The notes under the pieces: generated by a model
Told to the model about the DNA's origin: nothing
Databases searched by the model: none
Seen by the model: only the letters and a program-made list of their open reading frames with translations
Translations under genes and position numbers: made by a program
DNA from: Natronoarchaeum philippinense
GTDB lineage: Archaea > Halobacteriota > Halobacteria > Halobacteriales > Natronoarchaeaceae
Assembly: GCF_900215575.1 (NCBI RefSeq)
Contig: NZ_OBEJ01000001.1
Location: forward strand, 558,001 to 622,000
Reading direction: 5' to 3'
Length of the DNA: 64,000 nucleotides
In this document: in pieces, positions 1 to 8,054 of the stretch
How the letters are laid out: the number at the start of each line of letters is the position of its first letter
Numbering within the stretch: position 1 is the first letter of the stretch

Positions 1-296
1 TCGGCTCGTACGAAGGCTGGGAAGAGGAGTTCCGCGCGGCCGCGTCGGCCGCCGGTGGCTGGGCGCTGCTGGTGTACGATCCTGTCGCCAAGCAACTCCG
101 GAACGTCGCCGTCGACAAGCACGACCAAGGAGCCCTCTGGGGTAGCCACCCGATCCTTGCGCTCGACGTTTGGGAGCACTCGTACTACTACGACTACGGA
201 CCGGACCGCGGCGACTTCATCGACGCCTTCTTCGAGGTCGTCGACTTCGACAAGGTCGCCGAGGAGTACGAGAAGGTCTCCGGCCGCGTCGAGTAA
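1..296 (+). CDS. sod: Superoxide dismutase (Fe/Mn), C-terminal part
   Basis: This is the last 97 residues of an iron/manganese superoxide dismutase, which converts superoxide to oxygen and hydrogen peroxide in the cytoplasm. The reading frame is open from the window edge (codons start at base 3), so the N-terminal half lies upstream. The family signature DVWEHSYYYDYG is present; its Asp and His are two of the four metal ligands. It is followed by the usual C-terminal helices. Metal choice (Fe or Mn) cannot be read from this part. A T-rich run just after the stop (around 316-321) could end the transcript. Confidence 0.93.
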   Translation, partial: GSYEGWEEEFRAAASAAGGWALLVYDPVAKQLRNVAVDKHDQGALWGSHPILALDVWEHSYYYDYGPDRGDFIDAFFEVVDFDKVAEEYEKVSGRVE

Positions 297-378
297 CGCC
301 GGCCTCGACTACTTCGTTTTTGTGTGTAAACGCTGATGGGCAGATTATATCAAACTCAAAATATGATGCGTTTATTAT

Positions 379-390
379 GTTTATATAAAC
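379..390. repeat. Perfect 12-bp AT palindrome
   Basis: GTTTATATAAAC is its own reverse complement. It sits in the AT-rich gap (297-535) between the superoxide dismutase and PadR genes. It could be an operator or simply part of an AT-rich spacer; no gene starts immediately after it. Confidence 0.4.
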
Positions 391-506
391 CTAGGTTCCT
401 GACGTGTAGGTAGAAGCTCCGGTAGTTCTGTATTCCGCAGGGAGAGACTACCTAATTAAGATAATCCGTATTATGGTTTAGCCAATTCCTGACCGTTGCC
501 CCCGAC

Positions 507-514
507 ACATTTAT
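507..514 (+). promoter_or_regulatory. TATA box of the PadR gene
   Basis: The sequence catttatc lies about 25 bp before the ATG at 536, the archaeal TATA-to-start distance for a leaderless transcript. It supports initiation near 536. Confidence 0.5.
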
Positions 515-521
515 CAGCATG

Positions 522-537
522 ATTGTCAGATAACAAT
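522..537. promoter_or_regulatory. Candidate PadR operator (ATTGT-N6-ACAAT)
   Basis: An inverted repeat with 5-bp arms and a 6-bp spacer overlaps the expected transcription start and the first base of the PadR start codon. PadR dimers bind short inverted repeats of this style, so autorepression is a reasonable inference. Confidence 0.4.
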
Positions 538-847
538 GTGGGGGAATGCAATGCACGATCTAACTGGCTTCCAGCGCGACCTCCTGTACGTGATCGCCGG
601 ACAGGACAATCCACACGGCCTCGCAATCAAGGAGGAACTCGAAGACTACTACGAGAGCGAGATCCATCACGGGCGACTGTACCCGAACTTGGACGCGCTG
701 GTCGACAAAGGCCTCGTCGAGAAGGGGGAACTAGACCGGCGGACGAACTACTACGCCCTCACACAGCGTGGCCACCGAGAACTCGAAGCCCGCCGCGAGT
801 GGGAGGAAGACTACCTCGACGCTGAGGAAGCCGAACTCTCACTGTAA
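536..847 (+). CDS. PadR family transcriptional regulator
   Basis: A 103-residue winged-helix protein of the PadR family: a DNA-binding regulator that usually represses stress or efflux genes. The N-terminal part (LTGFQRDLLYVIAG) and the wing region (GRLYPNLDALVDKGLVEKG, then RRTNYYALTQRG) are typical. Haloarchaeal relatives usually begin MHDLTGF, which here corresponds to a second ATG at 551. The ATG at 536 fits a leaderless transcript from the TATA box at 507-514, so both starts remain possible. An inverted repeat over the start site suggests self-control. The target genes are not evident from the neighbours. Confidence 0.85.
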   Translation: MWGNAMHDLTGFQRDLLYVIAGQDNPHGLAIKEELEDYYESEIHHGRLYPNLDALVDKGLVEKGELDRRTNYYALTQRGHRELEARREWEEDYLDAEEAELSL

Positions 848-916
848 GGCGCCCGAGGATTCGATAGCGCGTCGCCGCGCCGGGAGCGACTGGTTCGACG
901 GCGCCGCTGACTCTTC

Positions 917-1561
917 TTACAGCGGTTCGACCAGGTCTTCGAGCGCCGCCTGCGGATCGTCGGCCTTTGCGACGCCGCTGGCGAGCAAGACGCCGTCGGC
1001 GCCCAACTCGTCGGCCGCGACGACGTCCTCGCCCGTCGAGATGCCGGCGCCGCAGTAGACGTCGACGCTCTCGTCGACGGCCGCCGCGGCGTCGACGGCG
1101 TCCTCGACGATTTCGGGATCCGCCGTCGCAACGGACACGTCGCCGCCGATCAGTTCCGGCGGCTCGACCGCGACGGCGTCGGGGCCGAGCGCGGCGGCGG
1201 CGGCGATCTGTTCGGGATTGTTCGCACAGACCACCGTCTCGAGCCCGGGACGGGCCGCGGCGTCGAGCGAGCCGTCGATGTCGGCGAGTTTCAGGCGGTT
1301 CTCGGAGTGGTTGATCATCGTCCCGGTCGCGCCGGCGTCGGCGACGGCCTCGGCCAGCGTCGATCCGGTGTGGCTGCCGTGCTCGACGGGGCTGACGTGC
1401 TGGGCCCACGTCTCGACGCCGGTCTCGGCGACCGCCGAGAGGTCGGCGGCTTGGGGCGCAACGCCGACGTCGACGCCGGACTCGTCGCTGACGGTCGCTG
1501 CGGCCTCAGCTACCTCGATCGGATCACAGGGGTACGCCTTGAGGTTGACAAGGACGAACAT
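917..1561 (-). CDS. tpiA: Triosephosphate isomerase
   Basis: Interconverts dihydroxyacetone phosphate and glyceraldehyde 3-phosphate in glycolysis and gluconeogenesis. The 214-residue TIM barrel has the archaeal short form. Visible catalytic residues are Asn6 and Lys8 (VNLKAY), His85 in INHSEN and Glu133 in VEPPELIGG; phosphate-binding loops are CGAGIST and LLASGV. The start at 1561 ([10 protein letters not shown]) is chosen because a nine-residue upstream extension is unlike the family, which begins directly with the first strand. It lies downstream of, and in the same direction as, the aMBF1 gene. Confidence 0.96.
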   Translation of the reverse strand: MFVLVNLKAYPCDPIEVAEAAATVSDESGVDVGVAPQAADLSAVAETGVETWAQHVSPVEHGSHTGSTLAEAVADAGATGTMINHSENRLKLADIDGSLDAAARPGLETVVCANNPEQIAAAAALGPDAVAVEPPELIGGDVSVATADPEIVEDAVDAAAAVDESVDVYCGAGISTGEDVVAADELGADGVLLASGVAKADDPQAALEDLVEPL

Positions 1562-1606
1562 ACGATAGAGACCGTCCCGCCCCGACAAATAGGTTGTGAG
1601 AAGCCG

Positions 1607-2134
1607 CTAGTCTTTCCGCTTGACCACGTCGCCGAGCGTGTACTCGCCGGTCGAGGAACCGCCGCTCCACTCCTCGTCGTCGGCGCCGGCGCCACCGGTC
1701 AGCGAAATCTCGAGGAAGCTCTCCAACTTCGACTGGATGTCGTCGTCGGGAAGCGTGTCTCCGCGTTCGAGTTTGCGGATGAGACTCGCCTTCTCGTTGA
1801 GTTCGTTCGCCAGATCGGACTGGGAGAGGTTCCGGTCCTCGCGGGCCTGACGGATGCGATCGTCGTAGTCCGTGACGACCTCGTCCATGTCGTCGAACAT
1901 GTCCGAGCGGCGGCGCGTGCTACCGCCACCGCCGGCGCTGGACGAACTTGAGCTGTCGCCCCCGGAGCTCGAACTCGACGACGTGGAGTACTTTGTCGAC
2001 GAACTGGAGGTGCTCTGGGTCTTGACCTCAGTCCCGAAGTCAGCGCAGTCATCACAGACGTCGAGTTCGGCCCCCTCGACTTTGACCGTCTTTGGCGACG
2101 ACACGTTGGCGCCGCACATTTCACACTGCACCAT
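1607..2134 (-). CDS. mbf1: Multiprotein bridging factor aMBF1 (zinc ribbon + HTH)
   Basis: Archaeal homologue of MBF1, linked in archaea to transcription and to the small ribosomal subunit. The 175-residue protein starts with a zinc ribbon (CEMCG near residues 4-8 and CDDC near 27-30). A Ser/Gly-rich linker follows (about 40-75), then a Cro/C1-type HTH (RQAREDRNLSQSDLANEL... through LERGDTLPDD), and a short C-terminal tail ending VKRKD. The Ser-rich linker is longer than in most relatives. A TATA box (ttttatca, about 2161-2168 on the minus strand) 27-34 bp before the ATG fits a leaderless transcript. Confidence 0.94.
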   Translation of the reverse strand: MVQCEMCGANVSSPKTVKVEGAELDVCDDCADFGTEVKTQSTSSSSTKYSTSSSSSSGGDSSSSSSAGGGGSTRRRSDMFDDMDEVVTDYDDRIRQAREDRNLSQSDLANELNEKASLIRKLERGDTLPDDDIQSKLESFLEISLTGGAGADDEEWSGGSSTGEYTLGDVVKRKD

Positions 2135-2227
2135 ATGTGCTAACCTTGGCCCGCGGCCCTGATAAAAGATGCGCCGCCGGAGCTTCGGCCGACGGCGGCG
2201 ACTTCGGCCGAGTGCTTCGTGGTCTGG

Positions 2228-2836
2228 TTACGAGAGCGCGCGCCAAGCGCCCCAGAAGCGCTGGAGCGCAGTGACGTGGCCGACGACGGCGAAGACGACG
2301 AGCAGCCAACCGACCAGCCCGAAGCCGAGCGCCGAGATATCGACGAACGCCGCTACGGTGGTCACGATGCCGATCAGCGCCAACCGATCGGCGCGTCCCA
2401 GCATGCCGCCGTAGACCCGATCGAGACCGACTGCTTGGGACTGCGTGCCCAGATACGACGTCATCAGCACGCCCGTCACCGCCACGAGCCCAAGCGCATA
2501 GCGGTCGAGTCCAGCCGCGAGTCCCGTGACGACGACGATGTCGGCGTATCGGTCGAGGACGTGGTCGAGCAGGTCGCCGGCCTTCGAGTCGGTGCCCATC
2601 TCGCGGGCGACGGCGCCGTCGAGGATGTCGAGCCAGCCGTTCAGCGCCACCAGCACTGCGCCGGCGAAGTACCAGATCGCGGCGTCGCCGGCCTGGTAGT
2701 ACGCACCCCCGGCGGCGGCCGCGAGAACGAACGCCAGCACGCTGATCGCGTCGGGCGTGATGCCGAGTCGCGTCGAGAGCGAAACGAAGGGTTCGAGCGC
2801 GCGATCGGCCACGTGGCGGAACTGGTCCAGGGTCAT
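2228..2836 (-). CDS. CDP-alcohol phosphatidyltransferase family protein (archaeal phospholipid synthase)
   Basis: A 202-residue integral membrane enzyme that transfers a phospho-alcohol head group onto CDP-archaeol-type lipid. The family motif is complete: Asp73-Gly74, Ala77-Arg78, Gly87, Asp91 and Asp95 (DGAVAR...GDLLDHVLD). About six membrane helices are visible. The relatives I recognise are archaetidylinositol-phosphate or archaetidylglycerol-phosphate synthases; the head group cannot be told from sequence. Its start overlaps the stop of the AK6-like kinase by 4 bp, which implies translational coupling in an operon with hisC. Confidence 0.9.
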   Translation of the reverse strand: MTLDQFRHVADRALEPFVSLSTRLGITPDAISVLAFVLAAAAGGAYYQAGDAAIWYFAGAVLVALNGWLDILDGAVAREMGTDSKAGDLLDHVLDRYADIVVVTGLAAGLDRYALGLVAVTGVLMTSYLGTQSQAVGLDRVYGGMLGRADRLALIGIVTTVAAFVDISALGFGLVGWLLVVFAVVGHVTALQRFWGAWRALS

Positions 2837-3342
2837 AGATACTCGATGAAAGAAACGTCGCCGGCACTCGGTTCTCGTTCGCCGTCGACGGCGGCGTCGA
2901 TGCAGTCTGCAATCTCCTCAGGCGTTCGGTCCGTGGTGTCGACCTCGTAGACCGACTCGACGCCGTGGCGGTCGACCGCCTCCGAGAGGATCACGTCGAG
3001 CGCTTCGCTCTCGGCGTTCTCGCGGATCGACGCCTCGCTCTCGTCTCCTCGCTCGCCCAGTCGCGTTTCGAGCGTCTCGGGGTGGCATCGGAGCACGACG
3101 ACCCGATCGACATCGAGGTGATGAGCGAGGTGGGACTCGACCAGCACGTCGTCGCGGTCGCCGAGCCACTCTCGGACGGCGTCGAGATCGACGATCACGC
3201 TGTCGCGGTCCTCGTCGACATCGTCGTACAGCCCGTGTTCCTGCACCGCCTCGTTGAGGTGAACGACATCGAGATCGGCGTCGACCCGCTCGGTCGCCGT
3301 TGTCTTGCCCGTCCCCGGCGTCCCGGTGACTGCCACCCTCAT
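2833..3342 (-). CDS. AK6/Fap7-like adenylate kinase family NTPase
   Basis: A small P-loop NTPase (169 residues) of the AK6/Fap7 type, which in archaea and eukaryotes takes part in the final cleavage of small-subunit rRNA and has adenylate kinase activity. The Walker A motif is GTPGTGKTT at residues 7-15; a DVLVESHLAHHL segment and HPETLETRL follow. The start at 3342 (MRVAVTGTPG) puts the P-loop at the N-terminus as in the family and overlaps the hisC stop by 4 bp (ATGA). It sits between hisC and the phospholipid synthase gene. Confidence 0.9.
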   Translation of the reverse strand: MRVAVTGTPGTGKTTATERVDADLDVVHLNEAVQEHGLYDDVDEDRDSVIVDLDAVREWLGDRDDVLVESHLAHHLDVDRVVVLRCHPETLETRLGERGDESEASIRENAESEALDVILSEAVDRHGVESVYEVDTTDRTPEEIADCIDAAVDGEREPSAGDVSFIEYL

Positions 3343-4415
3343 CGTGCCGCGAGCACCTCGTTGAGCGCGTCGACCGCCCGGCGCGTCTCCGGCTTCGTGC
3401 CGCAAGTCACGCGGATGCAGTCGTCGAGCCCGAAGCTCGTGCAGTCCCGGACGATGACTCCTTTATGTTTGAGCGCCTCGGCGACCCCGCTCGCGTCGCC
3501 GACCTCGATCAGCACGAAGTTGCCCTGACTGTCGTAGGTCGGCGCCTCGACGGCGTCGTCGATGTAGGATCGCGCCCACTCGACGGTCTCGACGGTCTTT
3601 TCGACGTGTGCGTCGTCGTCCAGCGCGGCCAGTCCGGCTCGGCACGCGATCTCGCTCGCCGCGAACGGCGTGTTGATGCGGGCGTAGGCGTCGGCCCATT
3701 CGGAAGGCGTGACGGCGTAGCCGAGCCGCAGCCCCGCGAGCCCGTAGGCCTTCGAGAACGTCCGAAGCACCGCAACGTCGTCGCGCTGCTCGACCAGTTC
3801 GATCGCGCTGTCGACGTCGGCGAACTCGCCGTAGGCCTCGTCGACGACCACCAGCGTCTCCTCGTCGGTCTCGGCGGCGATCCGCTCTATCTCCGCGGGC
3901 GCGACGACCGTCCCGGTCGGGTTGTGCGGGCTGGTGAGATAGACGATCCGCTCGCCGTCGTACGCCGATAGCACCGTGTCGGCGGTCTGGGCGAACTCGT
4001 CGTCTTTCGAGAGCTGGTACTCGTTGACCGTGCCGTGGTGGTACCGGGCGCTCATCTCGTAGTACGCGAAGCCGGGCGCCGGCACGAGCACCTCGTCGCC
4101 GGGTTCGAGCATCGCCCGGGCGAGATAATCGAGCGCGCCGTCGCCGCCGTTGGCGAGCCACACCTGTTCGGGATCGACCGCCCACCGCTCGGCGAGCCGT
4201 TCGGCGAGGTCGGCGTGGGACGCCTTCGGGTAGCTGTGGACCGACGCCGCCCGGTCGCGGATCGCCTCGACGGCCTTCGGCGACGGGCCGAAGGCGTTCT
4301 CGTTCGAGGCGAGTTTGATCAGCTCGTCGGGCTCCCTACCGAGCTCGCGGGCGACCTCCTCGATACCCCGGCCCGCGACGTACTCGACGTGGGCCGACAG
4401 GTCGCGTGGTTGCAT
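3339..4415 (-). CDS. hisC: Histidinol-phosphate aminotransferase
   Basis: PLP-dependent aminotransferase that converts imidazole acetol phosphate to histidinol phosphate in histidine synthesis. The protein has 358 residues. The PLP lysine is Lys222 in TFSKAYGLAGLRLGY. SPHNPTG near 162-168 and VVDEAYGEF near 190-198 are the other family signatures. The start at 4415 (MQPRDLSAHV) is preferred over an upstream TTG because family members begin near this point. It is the first gene of a three-gene overlapping operon; no other his genes are nearby. Confidence 0.95.
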   Translation of the reverse strand: MQPRDLSAHVEYVAGRGIEEVARELGREPDELIKLASNENAFGPSPKAVEAIRDRAASVHSYPKASHADLAERLAERWAVDPEQVWLANGGDGALDYLARAMLEPGDEVLVPAPGFAYYEMSARYHHGTVNEYQLSKDDEFAQTADTVLSAYDGERIVYLTSPHNPTGTVVAPAEIERIAAETDEETLVVVDEAYGEFADVDSAIELVEQRDDVAVLRTFSKAYGLAGLRLGYAVTPSEWADAYARINTPFAASEIACRAGLAALDDDAHVEKTVETVEWARSYIDDAVEAPTYDSQGNFVLIEVGDASGVAEALKHKGVIVRDCTSFGLDDCIRVTCGTKPETRRAVDALNEVLAAR

Positions 4416-4550
4416 GTCCGTGCCAACTCGCCCGCGACTCTTAAGCGTGCTCAAGCGCGGCCGTCGAGCCCGGACGACGCGGCGGGGCAGGGGATGACAA
4501 CACGCCGCGCGTCACAATACTTAAGAGATCCAGCAGCCAATAAAAGCGAG

Positions 4551-5183
4551 ATGCGACTCGGTCGTGGCGGCGTCCCGGAGAGCACCGCGTTCTCCCAGCA
4601 GCTGTCCGAACTCAAGCGCGAGGGGTGTAACCTGCTCGTGGTCGGTCAACACTCCGGCGGGGGCCACAGCGGCGCGTGCCGGCACTTGCTGGGCGATGAC
4701 TGTGCCGGGCGCCGTCGACTCTTCACGTTCACACAGGGCAAGCGCGTCTGTGGGTGTTCGCGCGACGACATCGACGGCGACGGCCGCGAAATCGTCAGAT
4801 TCGACCCCGATGCCGGCGGCGCCGCGGGCGACGAACTAGGCGCGCTCGGCACCGACATCGTCGATGCCGCCGACGCGCTCGAAGCCGACGCCGACGGGTT
4901 CGAGCCCGCTGAGCTTCGTGTCTGTGTCGACTCCCTCGGGCCGCTGTTCGTCGAGCACGACCCCGAGCGACTGTTCAAACTGCTCCACGTCGTCACGGCC
5001 CGGGTTCGACAAGCAGACGGAATGGGCCACTACCATCTCCGCGTCGACCGGGACAGCGACCACGTCCACCTGCTCGAACCGCTGTTCGACGCCGTCGTCG
5101 AGGTGCGCGACGGAGACGACGGCGCCGAGCAGCGCTGGCATCTCCGGAGCGGCGACGTTTCGACCGACTGGCTCACGCTCTGA
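4551..5183 (+). CDS. Haloarchaeal RecA/KaiC-like protein (DUF7504-like)
   Basis: A 210-residue protein that looks like the haloarchaeal DUF7504-type family, a degenerate RecA/KaiC fold. Visible landmarks are NLLVVGQHSGGG (in the place of a P-loop but without GKT), CRHLLGD, LFTFTQG, RVCVDSLGPL and FKLLHVVTARVR. No active-site set is intact, so ATPase activity is not supported. The start at 4551 has a TATA-like element (atacttaag, 4517-4525) about 26-34 bp before it, giving a leaderless transcript. The assignment is by resemblance only; the function is unknown, possibly regulatory or signalling. Confidence 0.7.
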   Translation: MRLGRGGVPESTAFSQQLSELKREGCNLLVVGQHSGGGHSGACRHLLGDDCAGRRRLFTFTQGKRVCGCSRDDIDGDGREIVRFDPDAGGAAGDELGALGTDIVDAADALEADADGFEPAELRVCVDSLGPLFVEHDPERLFKLLHVVTARVRQADGMGHYHLRVDRDSDHVHLLEPLFDAVVEVRDGDDGAEQRWHLRSGDVSTDWLTL

Positions 5184-5209
5184 GTCCGGCCAGCGTCGGG
5201 ACAATGATG

Positions 5210-6589
5210 CTATCGCTCGGCTAGCTCCTGCTCGCTCAGCCACTCGAACTCCCCCGGCGAGTCGGCCGTCTCGTCGGCATCGTCGTGCGCGGCGTCGGTC
5301 GCCCCGACCGCCTCGGAATCAGTATCTTCCTCGCCCGTCTCGGCGTCCCCGAGCAACGCTTCGAGCGTCGGTTCCGCGTCGGCATTCGACGCCTCGCGGT
5401 CCCGATGTCGCCCTGCGCCGGCCGGAGTCGGACCGGCGTCGGCGGCGCCGACGACAACCGCCGCACCGCCGCCGGACGGCTCGGCGATGCCGTCGTCGCC
5501 GGTGATCGCGGCCCGTTCGATTTCGTCGAACAGCCCATCTAGCGCTTCGGGATCCTCGTCGGCGTCGTCGGTCGACTCGACATCCGCGCCCGTCCCGAGT
5601 TCGAGTACCGGCGGATCGTTTGTACGGGCTTCCCAGCCGCGATCGCCAGACGCCGTCGGTTCGAGCGATACGTCCGAGAGATCGCCGAACACCTGCTGGA
5701 GTTCCTGATCGCTCGCCTCGACGCCCGATGGCGTCGTCGCTGTCCGTTCGGCGGGCCGGTCGTCGAGGAGGTCGTCCGGCGTGCCGTCGAGGACGGCACC
5801 GGGGTCGGCTGCCGGCCCATCGTCGATCGGCGCCTCGGAGCCCGGTGTGACACGCAGGGCGTCGGCGTCTGGGGCTTGTTTCCGCTCGGTCGAGAACGCG
5901 CCCTGCTGGTCGGTCTCCCCTCGAAGACCGTTCAGGACAGAGGCCACCTCGACGGCCTCACCGCTGGCGAAGGCCGCGGGTTGGTCGTCACGAACCAGCG
6001 AAACGCCGGCGAACTCGATGCCGTCGCCGTGGCGGCGTTCGAGTTCGGCCAGCCGGTCGGCCTCGATCAGCACTGCCCGCCAGCGACGGTCGATGCCGGC
6101 GAGCAGCACGAACGTCAGGTCGGTCTCCGAGAGCAGTTTGGTCTCGACGGCGTCCAGCAGCGCCGGCAGGTTGTCGTCGCCGAGCGGAGTGTCGGGATAC
6201 TCGAAGCGCAGGTCGTGCGTGGCGCCGCCGGCGTCTTCGAGTTCGATCTCGATGCTGGCGCCGCCGGTGCTGTGAGTGGTGTCTCGGAAGGTCACCGAAC
6301 AGCCGTAGGGTTCGAACACCTCGTTGAGGTGGACCTCCGGCGCGTAGTTCCAGTAGCTCGCTGTCGCGCTGATGCCACGGCGGGACTGCGTGAGCGTCTC
6401 GACGAGGCGCGAAAAGAGCGCTCGGGGGGAGTCGGCGTCAACGCGGCGTGCCACGAACTCCTCGAGCGGCGTGTCCTCGGGCGCCTCGTCGTCGACGTGT
6501 AGGTCCCGTATCGCCTCCGAGGAGAGCCCGAACTCCCGGAGTAACGTGACGTACTCGGTCAGCAAGTCCGGCGGCGAATCCCCTGTCAT
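5210..6589 (-). CDS. Haloarchaeal protein with acidic C-terminal half, unknown function
   Basis: A 459-residue soluble protein that I do not recognise as a named family. Residues 1 to about 240 look globular: a helical start (LLTEYVTLLREFGLSSEAIRDLHV), a segment SATASYWNYAPEVHLNEVFEPYG, and a nuclease-like alternation of strands (FVLLAGIDRRWRAVLIEADRL) without a catalytic motif I can defend. From about 250 on it is low-complexity and very rich in Asp, Glu, Ala and Gly, with a short closing motif EFEWLSEQEL. It is convergent with the DUF7504-like gene. The acidic tail suggests a solvation or interaction region. Confidence 0.75.
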   Translation of the reverse strand: MTGDSPPDLLTEYVTLLREFGLSSEAIRDLHVDDEAPEDTPLEEFVARRVDADSPRALFSRLVETLTQSRRGISATASYWNYAPEVHLNEVFEPYGCSVTFRDTTHSTGGASIEIELEDAGGATHDLRFEYPDTPLGDDNLPALLDAVETKLLSETDLTFVLLAGIDRRWRAVLIEADRLAELERRHGDGIEFAGVSLVRDDQPAAFASGEAVEVASVLNGLRGETDQQGAFSTERKQAPDADALRVTPGSEAPIDDGPAADPGAVLDGTPDDLLDDRPAERTATTPSGVEASDQELQQVFGDLSDVSLEPTASGDRGWEARTNDPPVLELGTGADVESTDDADEDPEALDGLFDEIERAAITGDDGIAEPSGGGAAVVVGAADAGPTPAGAGRHRDREASNADAEPTLEALLGDAETGEEDTDSEAVGATDAAHDDADETADSPGEFEWLSEQELAER

Positions 6590-6692
6590 GTGTCCCCAGT
6601 AACCGCTTTGATAGTCCTTTCGGCCGAAGATATTTCTGTTTTTTCATGCCAGTTTGGGGAGCGTCGGTTCGCCCCCCAGATCGCGGGTCCGA

Positions 6693-7865
6693 TCAGGCGC
6701 CGAGATCGAAGTGCTCGGCCGCGGTCTGCATGTCCTTGTCGCCGCGCCCGCTCAGGTTCACGAGGATCACGTCGTGCTCGTCGGCGAGTTGCTCGGCGAG
6801 CGCGATGCCGTGGCTGGTCTCCAGCGCCGGGATAATTCCCTCGGTGCGACTGAGCTTGCGGAACGCGTCGAGAGCCTCGTCGTCGGTGACGCCGCGGTAC
6901 TCGGCGCGCCCGCTCGCGCGGAACATCGCGTGCTCCGGGCCGACGCCGGGGTAGTCGAGTCCGGCCGACACCGAGTGGACCTCGACGTCGTCGTCGATGA
7001 CGCGCGTCTTCATGCCGTGGATCACGTCGTCGTTGCCGGCGTCGAGCGGCGCGGCGTGACGCTTCGAGTCAGCGCCCTCGCCGCCGCCCTCGGCGCCGTA
7101 GAGCGCGACCTCCTCGTCGTCCCGGAACGCGTCGAACAGCCCCATCGCGTTCGACCCGCCGCCGACGCAGGCCACTGCGGCGTCGGGCAACTGGCCCGCC
7201 TGTTCGAGGATCTGGTCGCGGGCCTCGCGGCCGAGCACCGACTGGAAGTCCCGAACGATCCGCGGGAAGGGGTCGGGCCCGACGACCGATCCGACGAGGT
7301 AGTGAGTGTCGTCGATGTTCTCGATCATGTCCTCCAACGCGGCGTCGACGGCGTCGGCCAGTCCCGCGCCGCCGCGGGTGACCTCGTTGACCTCGGCGCC
7401 CATCAGGCGCATCCTGAAGACGTTCATCCGCTGGCGCTCGACGTCTTTCTCGCCCATGTAGATCTCCGTGTCAAGATCGAACATCGCGCCGACCATCGCC
7501 GTCGCGGTGCCGTGCTGACCAGCACCAGTCTCGGCGATCAGGCGCTCCTTGCCCGCCTTCTTGGCCAGCAGCGCTTGGCCGATGGCGTTGTTCATCTTGT
7601 GGGCGCCGCCGTGGAGCAGATCCTCGCGCTTGAAGTAGACCTCGGCGCCGACGGCCTCCGAGAAGCGCTCTGCGTGGTACAGCGGCGTCGGCCGGCCGGC
7701 GTACTGTTCGAGGATCTCGCGGAACTCGGCTTCGAACTCCGGCGTCTGTGCGATCTCGTCGTAGCCCGCCGCGAGCTGGTCAAGTGCGTCTTCCATCGGT
7801 TCGGGGACGTGGCGTCCCCCGTACTGCTCGAACTGCCCGTCGTCGTGTCGAGATTGCTGAGACAT
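6693..7865 (-). CDS. trpB: Tryptophan synthase beta chain
   Basis: PLP enzyme that joins indole and serine to make tryptophan. The 390-residue length and the [13 protein letters not shown] segment (PLP lysine Lys90) fit the TrpB1 type; catalytic Glu112 lies in AETGAGQHG, and the phosphate loop GGGSNAMG and C-terminal LSGRGDKD are present. In many haloarchaea trpB lies between trpC and trpA. Here neither is adjacent: the upstream neighbour is an ABC permease and the downstream neighbour an unknown protein, so the alpha subunit must come from another locus. Confidence 0.95.
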   Translation of the reverse strand: MSQQSRHDDGQFEQYGGRHVPEPMEDALDQLAAGYDEIAQTPEFEAEFREILEQYAGRPTPLYHAERFSEAVGAEVYFKREDLLHGGAHKMNNAIGQALLAKKAGKERLIAETGAGQHGTATAMVGAMFDLDTEIYMGEKDVERQRMNVFRMRLMGAEVNEVTRGGAGLADAVDAALEDMIENIDDTHYLVGSVVGPDPFPRIVRDFQSVLGREARDQILEQAGQLPDAAVACVGGGSNAMGLFDAFRDDEEVALYGAEGGGEGADSKRHAAPLDAGNDDVIHGMKTRVIDDDVEVHSVSAGLDYPGVGPEHAMFRASGRAEYRGVTDDEALDAFRKLSRTEGIIPALETSHGIALAEQLADEHDVILVNLSGRGDKDMQTAAEHFDLGA

Positions 7866-8054
7866 CGTTGCTCGAAGATTCTCGGTGGCGTACTTAGTTG
7901 TGACGAGACGGCCGCTATGTGTTCACACATGTCGATATCTGGGCGTCGGTGGGGATGCGGCCGACGGACCGAAAAGCCAGTCGAACACTGAGAATCTGCA
8001 ACAGCGGCGGACGCCGATCAGCAAAAAGGTAGAGAAGCGGCGGGAACGGCGTCC

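Noticed and set aside
6654-7991. Long plus-strand open frame opposite trpB
   Set aside because: High-GC antisense frame with Arg/Val/Asp-rich composition; trpB on the minus strand is unmistakable.
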